Below are positions 1 through 8,329 of a stretch of 64,000 nucleotides of DNA, one piece after another. Each line of letters starts with the position of its first letter. The first letter of the stretch is position 1. Both the position numbers and the translations under genes were made by a program. The notes under the pieces are model-generated. The model searched no databases. It was given only the letters and a program-made list of their open reading frames with translations, and was not told the DNA's origin. This DNA comes from Limnohabitans sp. (GTDB lineage: Bacteria; Pseudomonadota; Gammaproteobacteria; Burkholderiales; Burkholderiaceae_C), in contig VERE01000014.1 of NCBI GenBank assembly GCA_018882835.1, positions 1 through 64,000 on the forward strand, given 5' to 3'.

Positions 1-764
1 CCTACATGCAAGCCGCCATGCTGGTGCCCGAGGCCGCCAAGCTGAAAAAGAAGCGTTGGGCGGTGGTCTACCCCAACTATGAGTACGGCCAGTCGGCTGT
101 GGCCACGTTCAAGCAACTGCTGAAAGCCGCGCAGCCCGATGTGGAGTTTGTGGCCGAGCAAGCGCCCGCCCTGGGCAAGGTCGATGCGGGTGCGGTGGCG
201 CAAGCCTTGGCCGATGCCAAGCCCGATGCCATCTTCAACGTCTTGTTTGGCGCCGACCTGGCCAAGTTTGTGCGCGAAGGCAACACGCGCGGCCTGTTCC
301 AAGGCCGTGAGGTGGTCAGCCTGCTGACCGGCGAGCCGGAATACCTGGACCCGCTGAAAGATGAAACCCCCAATGGCTGGATCGTCACCGGTTACCCCTG
401 GAACGGCATCAACACGCCGGAGCACAAAGCCTTCCTGGCGGGCTACCAGAAAAAGTTCAACGACTATCCGCGCTTGGGCTCGGTGGTGGGTTACACCATG
501 ATTCAGGCGCTGGCGGCGGGCATCAAAAAGGCGGGCAGCACCGACACCGAGAAGCTGGTCACGGCGTTCACAGGCCTCACCATGGACAGCCCTTTTGGCA
601 AAGTGAGCTTCCGCCCGCAGGACCACCAGTCCACCATGGGCGCGTTCGTGGGCAAGACCAAGAACGACAACGGCAAGGGCATCATGGTGGATTACCGCTA
701 CCTTGACGGCGCCGCTTTCCAACCCAGCAACGACGAAGTGAAAAAACTGCGTCCTGCAGACTGA
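1..764 (+). CDS. Branched-chain amino acid-type ABC transporter substrate-binding protein, 5'-truncated
   Basis: The open frame runs in from the window edge, so the start and signal peptide are missing; about 253 residues of the C-terminal part are visible. The protein is a periplasmic LivK/type I binding-protein fold: it has a ligand-lobe pattern (a YPNYEYGQSA stretch, then an 'ADAKPDAIFNVLFGADLAKFV' type strand) and a C-terminal lobe ending shortly before the stop. It lies 12 bp before the fused permease gene and belongs to the same operon as the two ATPases. The ligand cannot be read from sequence. The neighbouring aromatic catabolic genes make an aromatic acid or N-heterocycle as likely as an amino acid. 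Confidence 0.85.
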   Translation, partial: YMQAAMLVPEAAKLKKKRWAVVYPNYEYGQSAVATFKQLLKAAQPDVEFVAEQAPALGKVDAGAVAQALADAKPDAIFNVLFGADLAKFVREGNTRGLFQGREVVSLLTGEPEYLDPLKDETPNGWIVTGYPWNGINTPEHKAFLAGYQKKFNDYPRLGSVVGYTMIQALAAGIKKAGSTDTEKLVTAFTGLTMDSPFGKVSFRPQDHQSTMGAFVGKTKNDNGKGIMVDYRYLDGAAFQPSNDEVKKLRPAD

Positions 765-776
765 TGATTTGACGCC

Positions 777-2702
777 ATGGATGTCTCCGGCTTGATCGTT
801 CAATTGCTCAATGGCCTGGCCGGAGCATCTTCCTTGTTTTTGGTGGCCGCCGGGCTGTCACTGATTTTCGGGGTGACCCGGATCGTGAACTTTGCCCACG
901 GCTCCTTTTTCATGCTGGGCATTTACCTGGCTTACTCCCTGGTTGAACACTTTGGGCGCAAGCTGGGCATGGCCTGGAGTTTTTGGCTGCTGCTGCTGTT
1001 GGCAGCGGTCATTTCCGGCGTCCTGGGGGCGCTGGTCGAAATTGTGTTGCTGCGGCGCATTTACAAAGCGCCGGAACTGTTTCAGCTGCTGGCCACCTTT
1101 GCGCTCGTGCTGGTGATCAAGGACGCCGCCTTGTGGGTCTGGGGCCCGGAAGATTTGCTCGGACCGCGCGCGCCCGGCTTGGCGGGCTCCATCGACATTT
1201 TGGGGCGACGCTTTCCAACGTATGACCTGTTGCTGATGGTCATCGGCCCCGTGATCTTGGGGCTGCTGTGGCTGCTGTTGACGCGCACCCGCTTTGGCAC
1301 CCTGGTGCGCGCGGCCACCCAAGACCGCGAAATGGTGGGCGCCCTGGGCATTCACCAAAGCTGGCTGTTCACCGGCGTATTCGCGCTGGGCTGCACCTTG
1401 GCAGGTTTGGGCGGTGCCTTGCAGTTGCCACGCGAGCCCGCCAACCTGGGCCTGGATTTGCTGACCATTGGCGACGCTTTTGTCGTGGTGGTGGTGGGCG
1501 GCATGGGCTCGATTCCGGGGGCCTATGTGGCGGCGCTGCTGATCGCAGAAATCAAGGCCTTGTGCGTGGGCATTGGCACGGTGGAGTTGTGGGGCATCTC
1601 GTTTGCCTTTTCCAAGCTGACCCTGGTGGCCGAATTTTTGGTGATGGCCGTGGTGCTGATGGTGCGTCCCTGGGGTTTGTTGGGCAAGCCGCAAAGCCCT
1701 TCGCGTCATGCCGCAGGCTCGGAATCACCGCTGGTGCTGGGCAGCCGCGCCCAAAACTGGGTGTGGGGCCTGTGTGGCGCGATCCTGCTGGCCTTGCCCT
1801 ACCTCACCGCCCAATCGCCATACACCACGGTGTTGGCCATAGACCTGATGACGGCCGCCTTGTTTGCTTGCAGCCTGCACTTCATCATGGGGCCGGCCGG
1901 CATGCACTCGTTTGGCCATGCGGCCTATTTTGGCTTGGGCGCCTATGTGGCGGCTTTGCTGGTGCTGCGCGCGGGCTTGCCCATGGAGCTCACCCTGGTG
2001 CTGGCCCCGATGCTGACCGCTGGCGCTGCCGTGGTGTTTGGCTGGTTCTGCGTGCGCTTGTCGGGCGTTTACCTGGCCATGCTGACCCTGGCATTTGGCC
2101 AAATTTTGTGGTCCATCTGTTTCCAGTGGGACAGCTTCACCGGGGGCAGCAACGGTTTGACCGGCGTCTGGCCCAGCCCCTGGCTGACGGACAAGAAAAA
2201 CTATTACTACCTCACCTTGACGCTCACGGCCTTGGGGGTGTATGCCCTGCGTCGCATGTTGTTCGCGCCTTTTGGCTATGCCTTGCGCGCCAGCCGCGAC
2301 TCGTTGCTGCGGGCTGATGCCATCGGCATGAATGTGAAGCACCTGCAATGGGCGGGGTTTGTGGTGGCGGCCTTGTTTGCGGGGGCGGCAGGCGCCTTGT
2401 TTGCGTTTTCCAAAGGCAGCATTTCACCGGACAGCATGGGCGTGTCCAAATCGGTCGACGGCTTGGTGATGGTGCTGTTGGGCGGCGTGCAAACGGTGGT
2501 GGGCCCTTTGGTGGGTGCCATCAGTTTCACCTGGTTGCAGGACAGCATTTCGCGCAGCACAGACTACTGGCGCGCCTTGTTGGGCGGCACCATGTTGTTG
2601 CTGGTCATTGCCTTTCCGCAAGGCTTGGCTGGGTTTGTCCAGGATTGGTTGGCGCATCGCCGCAGTGCACGTGCCCACGCAGCGCAAGGGGGTGCCGCAT
2701 GA
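777..2702 (+). CDS. Fused LivH-LivM branched-chain amino acid-type ABC permease
   Basis: This is one 641-residue inner-membrane protein. Residues about 1-305 are a LivH-type permease, with an N-terminal 'GLSLIFGVTRIVNFAHGSFFMLG' type signature and the conserved VVVGGMGSIPGA loop near residue 240. Residues about 315-641 are a LivM-type permease, with GPAGMHSFGHAAYFGLGAY near residue 370 and a second VMVLLGGVQTVVGP loop near 565. The two halves are normally separate proteins of about 290-340 residues. The stop overlaps the ATG of the first ATPase (ATGA). The ATG start follows the binding-protein gene closely. The fusion fixes a one-to-one permease stoichiometry. Confidence 0.9.
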   Translation: MDVSGLIVQLLNGLAGASSLFLVAAGLSLIFGVTRIVNFAHGSFFMLGIYLAYSLVEHFGRKLGMAWSFWLLLLLAAVISGVLGALVEIVLLRRIYKAPELFQLLATFALVLVIKDAALWVWGPEDLLGPRAPGLAGSIDILGRRFPTYDLLLMVIGPVILGLLWLLLTRTRFGTLVRAATQDREMVGALGIHQSWLFTGVFALGCTLAGLGGALQLPREPANLGLDLLTIGDAFVVVVVGGMGSIPGAYVAALLIAEIKALCVGIGTVELWGISFAFSKLTLVAEFLVMAVVLMVRPWGLLGKPQSPSRHAAGSESPLVLGSRAQNWVWGLCGAILLALPYLTAQSPYTTVLAIDLMTAALFACSLHFIMGPAGMHSFGHAAYFGLGAYVAALLVLRAGLPMELTLVLAPMLTAGAAVVFGWFCVRLSGVYLAMLTLAFGQILWSICFQWDSFTGGSNGLTGVWPSPWLTDKKNYYYLTLTLTALGVYALRRMLFAPFGYALRASRDSLLRADAIGMNVKHLQWAGFVVAALFAGAAGALFAFSKGSISPDSMGVSKSVDGLVMVLLGGVQTVVGPLVGAISFTWLQDSISRSTDYWRALLGGTMLLLVIAFPQGLAGFVQDWLAHRRSARAHAAQGGAA

Positions 2703-3466
2703 GTTTGCTCCGTGTGCAAGGCTTGGGCAAGTCCTTCGGTGGCAACCGCGCAGTGGACGATGTGTCCTTTTCGGTCGCGCCGGGCGAGTTATTGGCGCTC
2801 ATTGGTCCCAATGGCGCGGGCAAGTCCACCACCTTCAACATGGTGAACGGTCAGCTGCATCCGGACAGTGGCTCCATCCAACTTGATGGCCAGGAATTGA
2901 TTGGGCGGCGCCCGCGCGAGGTATGGCAGATGGGCGTGAGCCGCACTTTTCAAATCGCCGAAACCTTCTCCTCGCTCACGGTGGCCGAGAATGTGCAAAT
3001 GGCTTTGTTATCCGATGACAACCGCTTGTTCTCCCTGTGGCGGCGTGCCACCCATTACCGAAAAAACGATGCCCTGGCTTTGCTGGCGCAAGTGGGTTTG
3101 CAAGCACAAGCCGACCGGCCTTGCAGCGAGCTGGCCTATGGCGATGTGAAGCGCCTGGAACTCGCCATTGCCTTGGCCAACAAGCCGCGTTTGCTGCTGA
3201 TGGATGAGCCCACGGCGGGCATGGCGCCGGCCGAGCGCAACAAGCTCATGGCCTTGACGCGTGACTTGGTGTCGCAGCATGGTTTGGCGGTCTTGTTCAC
3301 CGAGCACAGCATGGATGTGGTTTTTGGCTTTGCCGATCGCATCATCGTGCTGGCGCGGGGCCGGCTGATTGCCGAAGGGCAGGCGCAAGACATTCGGCAA
3401 AACCCCAAAGTGCAGGAGGTTTACTTCGGCAGCGGCAAGACTTTCGAGCGCGGAGCCCACGCATGA
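2699..3466 (+). CDS. ABC transporter ATP-binding protein, LivG type
   Basis: A 255-residue cytoplasmic ATPase of the Liv transporter. Walker A is GPNGAGKST at residues 36-44 and Walker B is LLLMDEPTAG. The C-loop region reads LAYGDVKRLELA, a common LivG variant in which the canonical LSGG is replaced by AYGD. The chosen ATG overlaps the permease stop by 4 bp (ATGA). The open frame extends further upstream, but only inside the permease gene. Its own stop again overlaps the next ATG, so the transporter genes are translationally coupled. Confidence 0.92.
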   Translation: MSLLRVQGLGKSFGGNRAVDDVSFSVAPGELLALIGPNGAGKSTTFNMVNGQLHPDSGSIQLDGQELIGRRPREVWQMGVSRTFQIAETFSSLTVAENVQMALLSDDNRLFSLWRRATHYRKNDALALLAQVGLQAQADRPCSELAYGDVKRLELAIALANKPRLLLMDEPTAGMAPAERNKLMALTRDLVSQHGLAVLFTEHSMDVVFGFADRIIVLARGRLIAEGQAQDIRQNPKVQEVYFGSGKTFERGAHA

Positions 3467-4200
3467 CGACAGCATCGAGCGGGTTGTTGCAAACCCAAGG
3501 ACTGAATGCCTGGTACGGCGCAGCGCAAATTCTTTTCGACGTGAACCTTGAGGTAGGCCGCGGCGAGGTGGTGGCTTTGATGGGGCGCAACGGCGCGGGC
3601 AAATCGACCACGCTGAAAGCCATCATGGGCATGATGCCGCGCCGCAGCGGCGCCATTTCATTTTTGGGGCGAGACATTTCCAATGCCCAGCCTTACCAGG
3701 TGGCCCGCCAGGGCTTGGGCTTTGTGCCGGAAGACCGGCGCATTTTCTCCGAGCTCACAGTACTGGAAAATTTGAGCGTGGGCCGTCAAGGCCCGCGCCA
3801 GTTTCCCGATGGCAGCCCCGCACCTTACTGGACGCATGACAAGCTTTTCAAGCTCTTTCCCAACCTGGGGGAGATGCTAGAGCGTGCCGGCGGGCGCATG
3901 AGCGGCGGCGAGCAGCAAATGCTGACGGTGGCCCGCACCTTGATGGGCAACCCCTTGCTGGTCTTGCTGGACGAGCCCTCGGAAGGCGTCGCGCCCGTCA
4001 TCGTCGAGCAAATGGCCGACATGATCCTGGCCTTGAAAGCCGAGGGTGTGAGCATACTGCTCTCCGAACAAAACCTGCATTTCGCACAGTGGGTCTCGGA
4101 CCGCGCTTATGTGCTGGAAAAAGGGCAAATTCGCCACCAGGCCAGCATGCGCGATTTGGTGGACGACGAGGCAGTGCAACGCAACTACCTCAGCGTGTGA
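3463..4200 (+). CDS. ABC transporter ATP-binding protein, LivF type
   Basis: A 245-residue second ATPase of the Liv transporter. Walker A is GRNGAGKST at residues 41-49, the signature is MSGGEQQ and Walker B is VLLDEPSEG. Its length is normal for LivF. The start overlaps the LivG stop (ATGA). The stop TGA overlaps a GTG in the frame of the following iron-sulfur subunit, so the transporter and the oxidoreductase probably share a transcript. That supports a role in importing the oxidoreductase substrate. Confidence 0.92.
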   Translation: MTTASSGLLQTQGLNAWYGAAQILFDVNLEVGRGEVVALMGRNGAGKSTTLKAIMGMMPRRSGAISFLGRDISNAQPYQVARQGLGFVPEDRRIFSELTVLENLSVGRQGPRQFPDGSPAPYWTHDKLFKLFPNLGEMLERAGGRMSGGEQQMLTVARTLMGNPLLVLLDEPSEGVAPVIVEQMADMILALKAEGVSILLSEQNLHFAQWVSDRAYVLEKGQIRHQASMRDLVDDEAVQRNYLSV

Positions 4201-4217
4201 CCACGACGCCAGCGTTG

Positions 4218-4724
4218 ATGAGCACAACCCCCCCACGCCAGACGCAAGTCCAACTGACCGTCAACGGTCAGTCGCATGCATTGACAGTGACACGGGCAAC
4301 CACCTTGCTGCATGTGCTGCGCAACGATCTGGCCCTGAACGGACCCAAGCTGGGCTGTGGCTTGGGGCAGTGCGGCGCTTGCACCGTTTGGGTGGACGGC
4401 GAGGCTGCAAGGTCTTGCATCCTGCCTGCTCAGGAACTGGCGGGCCGCGAGATCACGACCCTGGAGGGCCTGGGCACGCTGAACAAGCCGCACTGCGTTC
4501 AACAAGCTTTTATCGACGCTCAAGCCGCGCAGTGTGGTTACTGCCTGAACGGCATGATCATGATGGCGGCGCGACTGCTGCAAGACAACGACGATCCCAA
4601 CGATGCCGACATTCGCCGCGCCTTGTCGGCCAACTTGTGCCGCTGCGGCACCCATCTTGAAATCATGCAAGCCGTGCGCCTGGCTGCGCAACGCCTGCGC
4701 GCGCAAAAGAAGGGCGCGGCATGA
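4218..4724 (+). CDS. (2Fe-2S)-binding subunit of a NicA/IorA-type molybdenum hydroxylase
   Basis: A small electron-transfer subunit of about 168 residues. It carries the two [2Fe-2S] cysteine sets of this family: the plant-ferredoxin type CGLGQCGACTVW with a later Cys near residue 60, and the C-terminal CGYC...CRCG pair. ATG at 4218 gives a usual family length. A GTG at 4197, overlapping the LivF stop, is an alternative. The stop overlaps the ATG of the large subunit. By analogy with NicA of Pseudomonas putida, it passes electrons from the Mo site to the fused cytochrome domain. The substrate is not determined. Confidence 0.88.
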   Translation: MSTTPPRQTQVQLTVNGQSHALTVTRATTLLHVLRNDLALNGPKLGCGLGQCGACTVWVDGEAARSCILPAQELAGREITTLEGLGTLNKPHCVQQAFIDAQAAQCGYCLNGMIMMAARLLQDNDDPNDADIRRALSANLCRCGTHLEIMQAVRLAAQRLRAQKKGAA

Positions 4725-7700
4725 CAGCCTGGCGTTCGCAGCAGGTGCAAACCCGCGCCGAGATTTTGCAAGCCAAGGGCGTGTTGCGCGTGGTGCGCCC
4801 GCCCATGGTGGCGCCCCCGGCCATCAAGGGCCAACCCAGTTTTGTCGCCAGCGATCCGGCCGAAGGCATGGAAGTGTTGGTGGCGGTGTGGGACGATGGC
4901 AGTGTCACCGCCTTGCATGGCCATGTGGATTTGGGCACGGGCTTGCGCACCGCCCTGACCCAGGTGGTGGCCGAAGAACTGGATGTGCCGACCCAACAGG
5001 TGCACTTGCTCATGGGCAGCACCTCTGCCGCGCCCAATCAAGGGGCCACGATTGCCAGCACATCGCTGCAAATCCACGCTCAACCCCTGCGCGTGGCCGC
5101 AGCCCAGGCGTGCCGCTGGTTGAGGGCCCAAGGGGCTGAGGAAGGCGCATGGGCCCAACAGGTGCCGGCCCAGGGGCTCGACCTGTTGTTGGACCTGAAC
5201 ACCCCGGTCAAGTCGCCACAAGACTACCGGGTGGTGGGCACCAGCATGCCACGCGTCGACATTCCGGGCAAAGCCACGGGCGAGGCCATGTTCGTGCACG
5301 ACCTGCGCATGCCCGGCATGCTGCATGGCCGTGTGGTGCGGCCACCTTACGCTGGCGCAGACCACGGAGATTTCATTGGCAACACCCTGGACTCGGTCGA
5401 TGCCGAGTCGATTGCCCACATTCCGGGCATTCGCGCGGTGGTGGTGCAGCGTGATTTTGTAGGCGTGGTGGCCGAACGTGAAGAGCACGCCGAGCAAGCC
5501 CAGCGTGAACTGGTGGTGCATTGGAAGCCCTGGCCCGGCATGGACAAAGTGGACGACCTGGTCCAGGCCTTGCGCGATAACCCGAGCACGCCGCGCGAAC
5601 TGGTGAACGAAGGTGACATCGAGCAGGCCCTGGCCCATGCCGAGCAAACCCTGGAACGCACCTATGTGTGGCCTTACCAGATGCACGCCTCGATCGGCCC
5701 CTCGTGTGCGGTTGCGGTGTGGTTGCAAGGACAAGATCCGCAGGCGCCCGATCTGCAGTTGCGGGTCTGGGCGGGCACGCAAAACCCCCATGTTCTGCGC
5801 GCTGACCTGGCACGCTTGATGGGCACCCGCGATGTGCAAGTGGACGTGGTGCGCATGGAGGCTGCTGGTTGTTATGGTCGCAATGGCGCGGACGACGTGG
5901 CGGCCGACGCCGCCTTGCTGGCCAAGGCGGTCGGTGCGCCAGTGCGCGTGCAATTGACGCGTGAGCAAGAGCATTTGTGGGAGCCCAAGGGCGCTGCGCA
6001 ATGGATGCAGGTGCGGGGCGGCTTGCAAGCCGATGGCCAGCCGGTGGGCTACGATTTTCAGACGGCCTACCCTTCCAATGGCGCGCCTACGTTGGCGCTG
6101 CTGCTGACGCGCACCATCGAGCCGCTGGCCCAGGCCTACGAGATGGGCGACCGCACCGCGCGGCCGCCTTATGACTACGGCAATTTGCGCGTCACCGTCA
6201 ACGACATGGCGCCGATCTTGCGCGCCTCCTGGCTAAGGGGCGTGTCGGCATTGCCGAACTCTTTTGCCCATGAAAGCTACATTGACGAATTGGCCACGGC
6301 AGCGGGCGAGGACCCGGTGGCCTTTCGCTTGCGCCTGCTGTCAGACCCGCGGGCGCGCGAACTGGTGCAGGCCACGGCCGAGCGTGCCAAGTGGCTGTCC
6401 CACACAGCGCCACAGCAGCAAGCAGCGCAAGGCGAATGGCTGCAAGGTCAGGGCTTTGCCTATGCGCGCTATGTGCACAGCAAATGGCCAGGCTTTGGCG
6501 CGGCCTGGGCGGCCTGGGTAGCCGATGTGGAAGTTCACCAGACCACCGGTGAAGTGCATGTCAAACGGGTGGTCGTAGGTCATGATGCGGGCTTGATGGT
6601 GAACCCGCAAGGTGTCCAGCATCAGGTGCATGGCAATGTTTTGCAAACCACCAGTCGCGCCTTGAAAGAGCGGGTGCAAACCGACCCGCTCAGCGGTGCG
6701 GTCACCAGCCAGGAGTGGGGCAGCTACCCCATTCTCAGTTTCCGCGAAGTGCCGGTGATCGAGGTGATGCACATGCCGCGTCCTGACCAGCCCTCGCTGG
6801 GGGCGGGCGAGTCGTCTTCGGTACCAGGCACAGCGGCCATTGCCAATGCGATTTTTGATGCCACCGGCATCCGATTTCGTCAGCCACCGTTCACGCCCGA
6901 AGTGGTTCGCGCGGCCCTGAACCCTTTGCCGCCCTCCGAGCACGCATCCACGGTGCCGCCGGTGCAAGCGGTCGCGCCGCAGGCTGCCCCCCATGCCCGC
7001 CAGGGATGGCGCCGCCGCTGGAAGCAATGGGGTGGCCTGGCGCTGGGCGTGCTGACGGTGACGGCGGCCAGCCTGGGTTGGCGCAGCAGCCTGCCGCAGG
7101 TGCAACGCATCGACACCTCGGCCTTCAGTGCGCAGCAATTGGCACGCGGTCAGCAGTTGGCGGCCCTGGGCAATTGCGCAGGCTGTCACACGGCAGAGGA
7201 TGGCGTGCGCAACGCAGGGGGCCGTCCCATGGCCACGCCCTTTGGCACCATTTACACCACCAACCTCACCCCCGACCCAGAGACAGGCATTGGACGCTGG
7301 TCTTTCCGGGCGTTCGAGCGCGCCATGCGCGAGGGCATTTCGCGCGACGGTCGTCACTTGTACCCGGCTTTTCCCTACACCGCCTTCTCACGCATGACCG
7401 ACGAGGACATGCTGGCTTTGTACGCCTGGCTGATGAGCCAGCCGGCCGTGGCCGCGAGCCCGCCCGAAACCCAATTGGCTTTTCCCTTCAATTGGCGCCC
7501 AGGCATGGTTTTGTGGAACGCCCTGTTCCATACCGGCCTGCCTGTGCAAGCCGATGCCTCGAAGTCGGATGCCTGGAACCGCGGCGCCTACTGGGTCGAG
7601 TCTTTGGGGCACTGCGGAGCCTGCCACACGCCTCGCAATGCCTTGGGCGCCGAGCGCGACACCGTGGCTTATTTGCAGGGTGCCAAGGTGGATGGCTGGG

Positions 7701-8329
7701 AGGCGCCCGCCTTGACGGCCTTGAACCGCGCGCCCGTGCCCTGGACCGAGCAAGAGCTGTTCCGCTACCTGCGACAAGGCCACACGCAGCACCATGGCGG
7801 CGCCGCGGGACCCATGGCGCAGGTGGTGCGTGAATTGGCCAGCGTGCCCGATGAGGTGATTCGCGACATGGCCACCTACCTGGCCTCTATCGCAGCACCC
7901 AGCGCAGGCGCTGTGACGCCTGAAGTGAAGGCGCGCGAGGTGGTGGCCCAAGCGGCTGCACGTGCGCCAGCGCCCTCGGCGGCGCAACGCCAGTTCGAGG
8001 GCAGCTGTGGCGCTTGCCACCACGAAGGCGAAGGCCCCAAGCTCTTGGGCGTCAATGCGCCCCTGGCCTTGAACACCAATGTGCACAGCGATGACCCGGA
8101 CAACCTGATTCAAATCATCTTGCAAGGCTTGCAGGCGCCCCCATCGCGCGAGGTGGGCTTCATGCCCAGCTTTCGTCACAGCCTGAACGATGCACAAATT
8201 GCCGACATCGTGGGCTGGATGCGCAGCCGTTATGCCCCAGACCGCCCGGCCTGGGACAAACTGCCCCAGCGGGTGGCGCAATTGCGCCATCAGTTGCGCG
8301 ACACCGCGTCCGCTGCGTCGCGGCCATGA
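4721..8329 (+). CDS. NicB-like molybdopterin hydroxylase fused to tri-haem cytochrome c
   Basis: A 1202-residue fusion. Residues about 30-740 are an aldehyde oxidase / isoquinoline 1-oxidoreductase beta-type molybdopterin domain, including the GHVDLGTGLRT motif near residue 68 and GAGESSSVPGTAAIANAI near 695. A hydrophobic segment lies around residues 772-792. Three c-type haem motifs follow: CAGCH at 819-823, CGACH at 965-969 and CGACH at 1096-1100. This layout and length match NicB, the nicotinate hydroxylase large subunit of P. putida, about 1190 residues. It would hydroxylate a heteroaromatic ring or oxidise an aldehyde and send electrons to the respiratory chain. No nicotinate pathway genes follow, so the substrate is open. 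The 3' end overlaps the convergent flavin hydroxylase by 40 bp. Confidence 0.88.
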   Translation: MTAWRSQQVQTRAEILQAKGVLRVVRPPMVAPPAIKGQPSFVASDPAEGMEVLVAVWDDGSVTALHGHVDLGTGLRTALTQVVAEELDVPTQQVHLLMGSTSAAPNQGATIASTSLQIHAQPLRVAAAQACRWLRAQGAEEGAWAQQVPAQGLDLLLDLNTPVKSPQDYRVVGTSMPRVDIPGKATGEAMFVHDLRMPGMLHGRVVRPPYAGADHGDFIGNTLDSVDAESIAHIPGIRAVVVQRDFVGVVAEREEHAEQAQRELVVHWKPWPGMDKVDDLVQALRDNPSTPRELVNEGDIEQALAHAEQTLERTYVWPYQMHASIGPSCAVAVWLQGQDPQAPDLQLRVWAGTQNPHVLRADLARLMGTRDVQVDVVRMEAAGCYGRNGADDVAADAALLAKAVGAPVRVQLTREQEHLWEPKGAAQWMQVRGGLQADGQPVGYDFQTAYPSNGAPTLALLLTRTIEPLAQAYEMGDRTARPPYDYGNLRVTVNDMAPILRASWLRGVSALPNSFAHESYIDELATAAGEDPVAFRLRLLSDPRARELVQATAERAKWLSHTAPQQQAAQGEWLQGQGFAYARYVHSKWPGFGAAWAAWVADVEVHQTTGEVHVKRVVVGHDAGLMVNPQGVQHQVHGNVLQTTSRALKERVQTDPLSGAVTSQEWGSYPILSFREVPVIEVMHMPRPDQPSLGAGESSSVPGTAAIANAIFDATGIRFRQPPFTPEVVRAALNPLPPSEHASTVPPVQAVAPQAAPHARQGWRRRWKQWGGLALGVLTVTAASLGWRSSLPQVQRIDTSAFSAQQLARGQQLAALGNCAGCHTAEDGVRNAGGRPMATPFGTIYTTNLTPDPETGIGRWSFRAFERAMREGISRDGRHLYPAFPYTAFSRMTDEDMLALYAWLMSQPAVAASPPETQLAFPFNWRPGMVLWNALFHTGLPVQADASKSDAWNRGAYWVESLGHCGACHTPRNALGAERDTVAYLQGAKVDGWEAPALTALNRAPVPWTEQELFRYLRQGHTQHHGGAAGPMAQVVRELASVPDEVIRDMATYLASIAAPSAGAVTPEVKAREVVAQAAARAPAPSAAQRQFEGSCGACHHEGEGPKLLGVNAPLALNTNVHSDDPDNLIQIILQGLQAPPSREVGFMPSFRHSLNDAQIADIVGWMRSRYAPDRPAWDKLPQRVAQLRHQLRDTASAASRP

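Noticed and set aside
858-1709. Long Gln/His-rich minus-strand frames opposite the permease and other genes
   Set aside because: They are antisense shadows of GC-rich coding DNA: composition is extreme, there is no start context, and a well-supported gene is on the other strand. The same applies to similar frames opposite nicB, mutM and ftsY.
4721-8329. Possible artefactual merge of a Mo-hydroxylase gene with a cytochrome c gene
   Set aside because: The frame is open throughout, with a hydrophobic linker, and the same fusion is known in NicB-type proteins.
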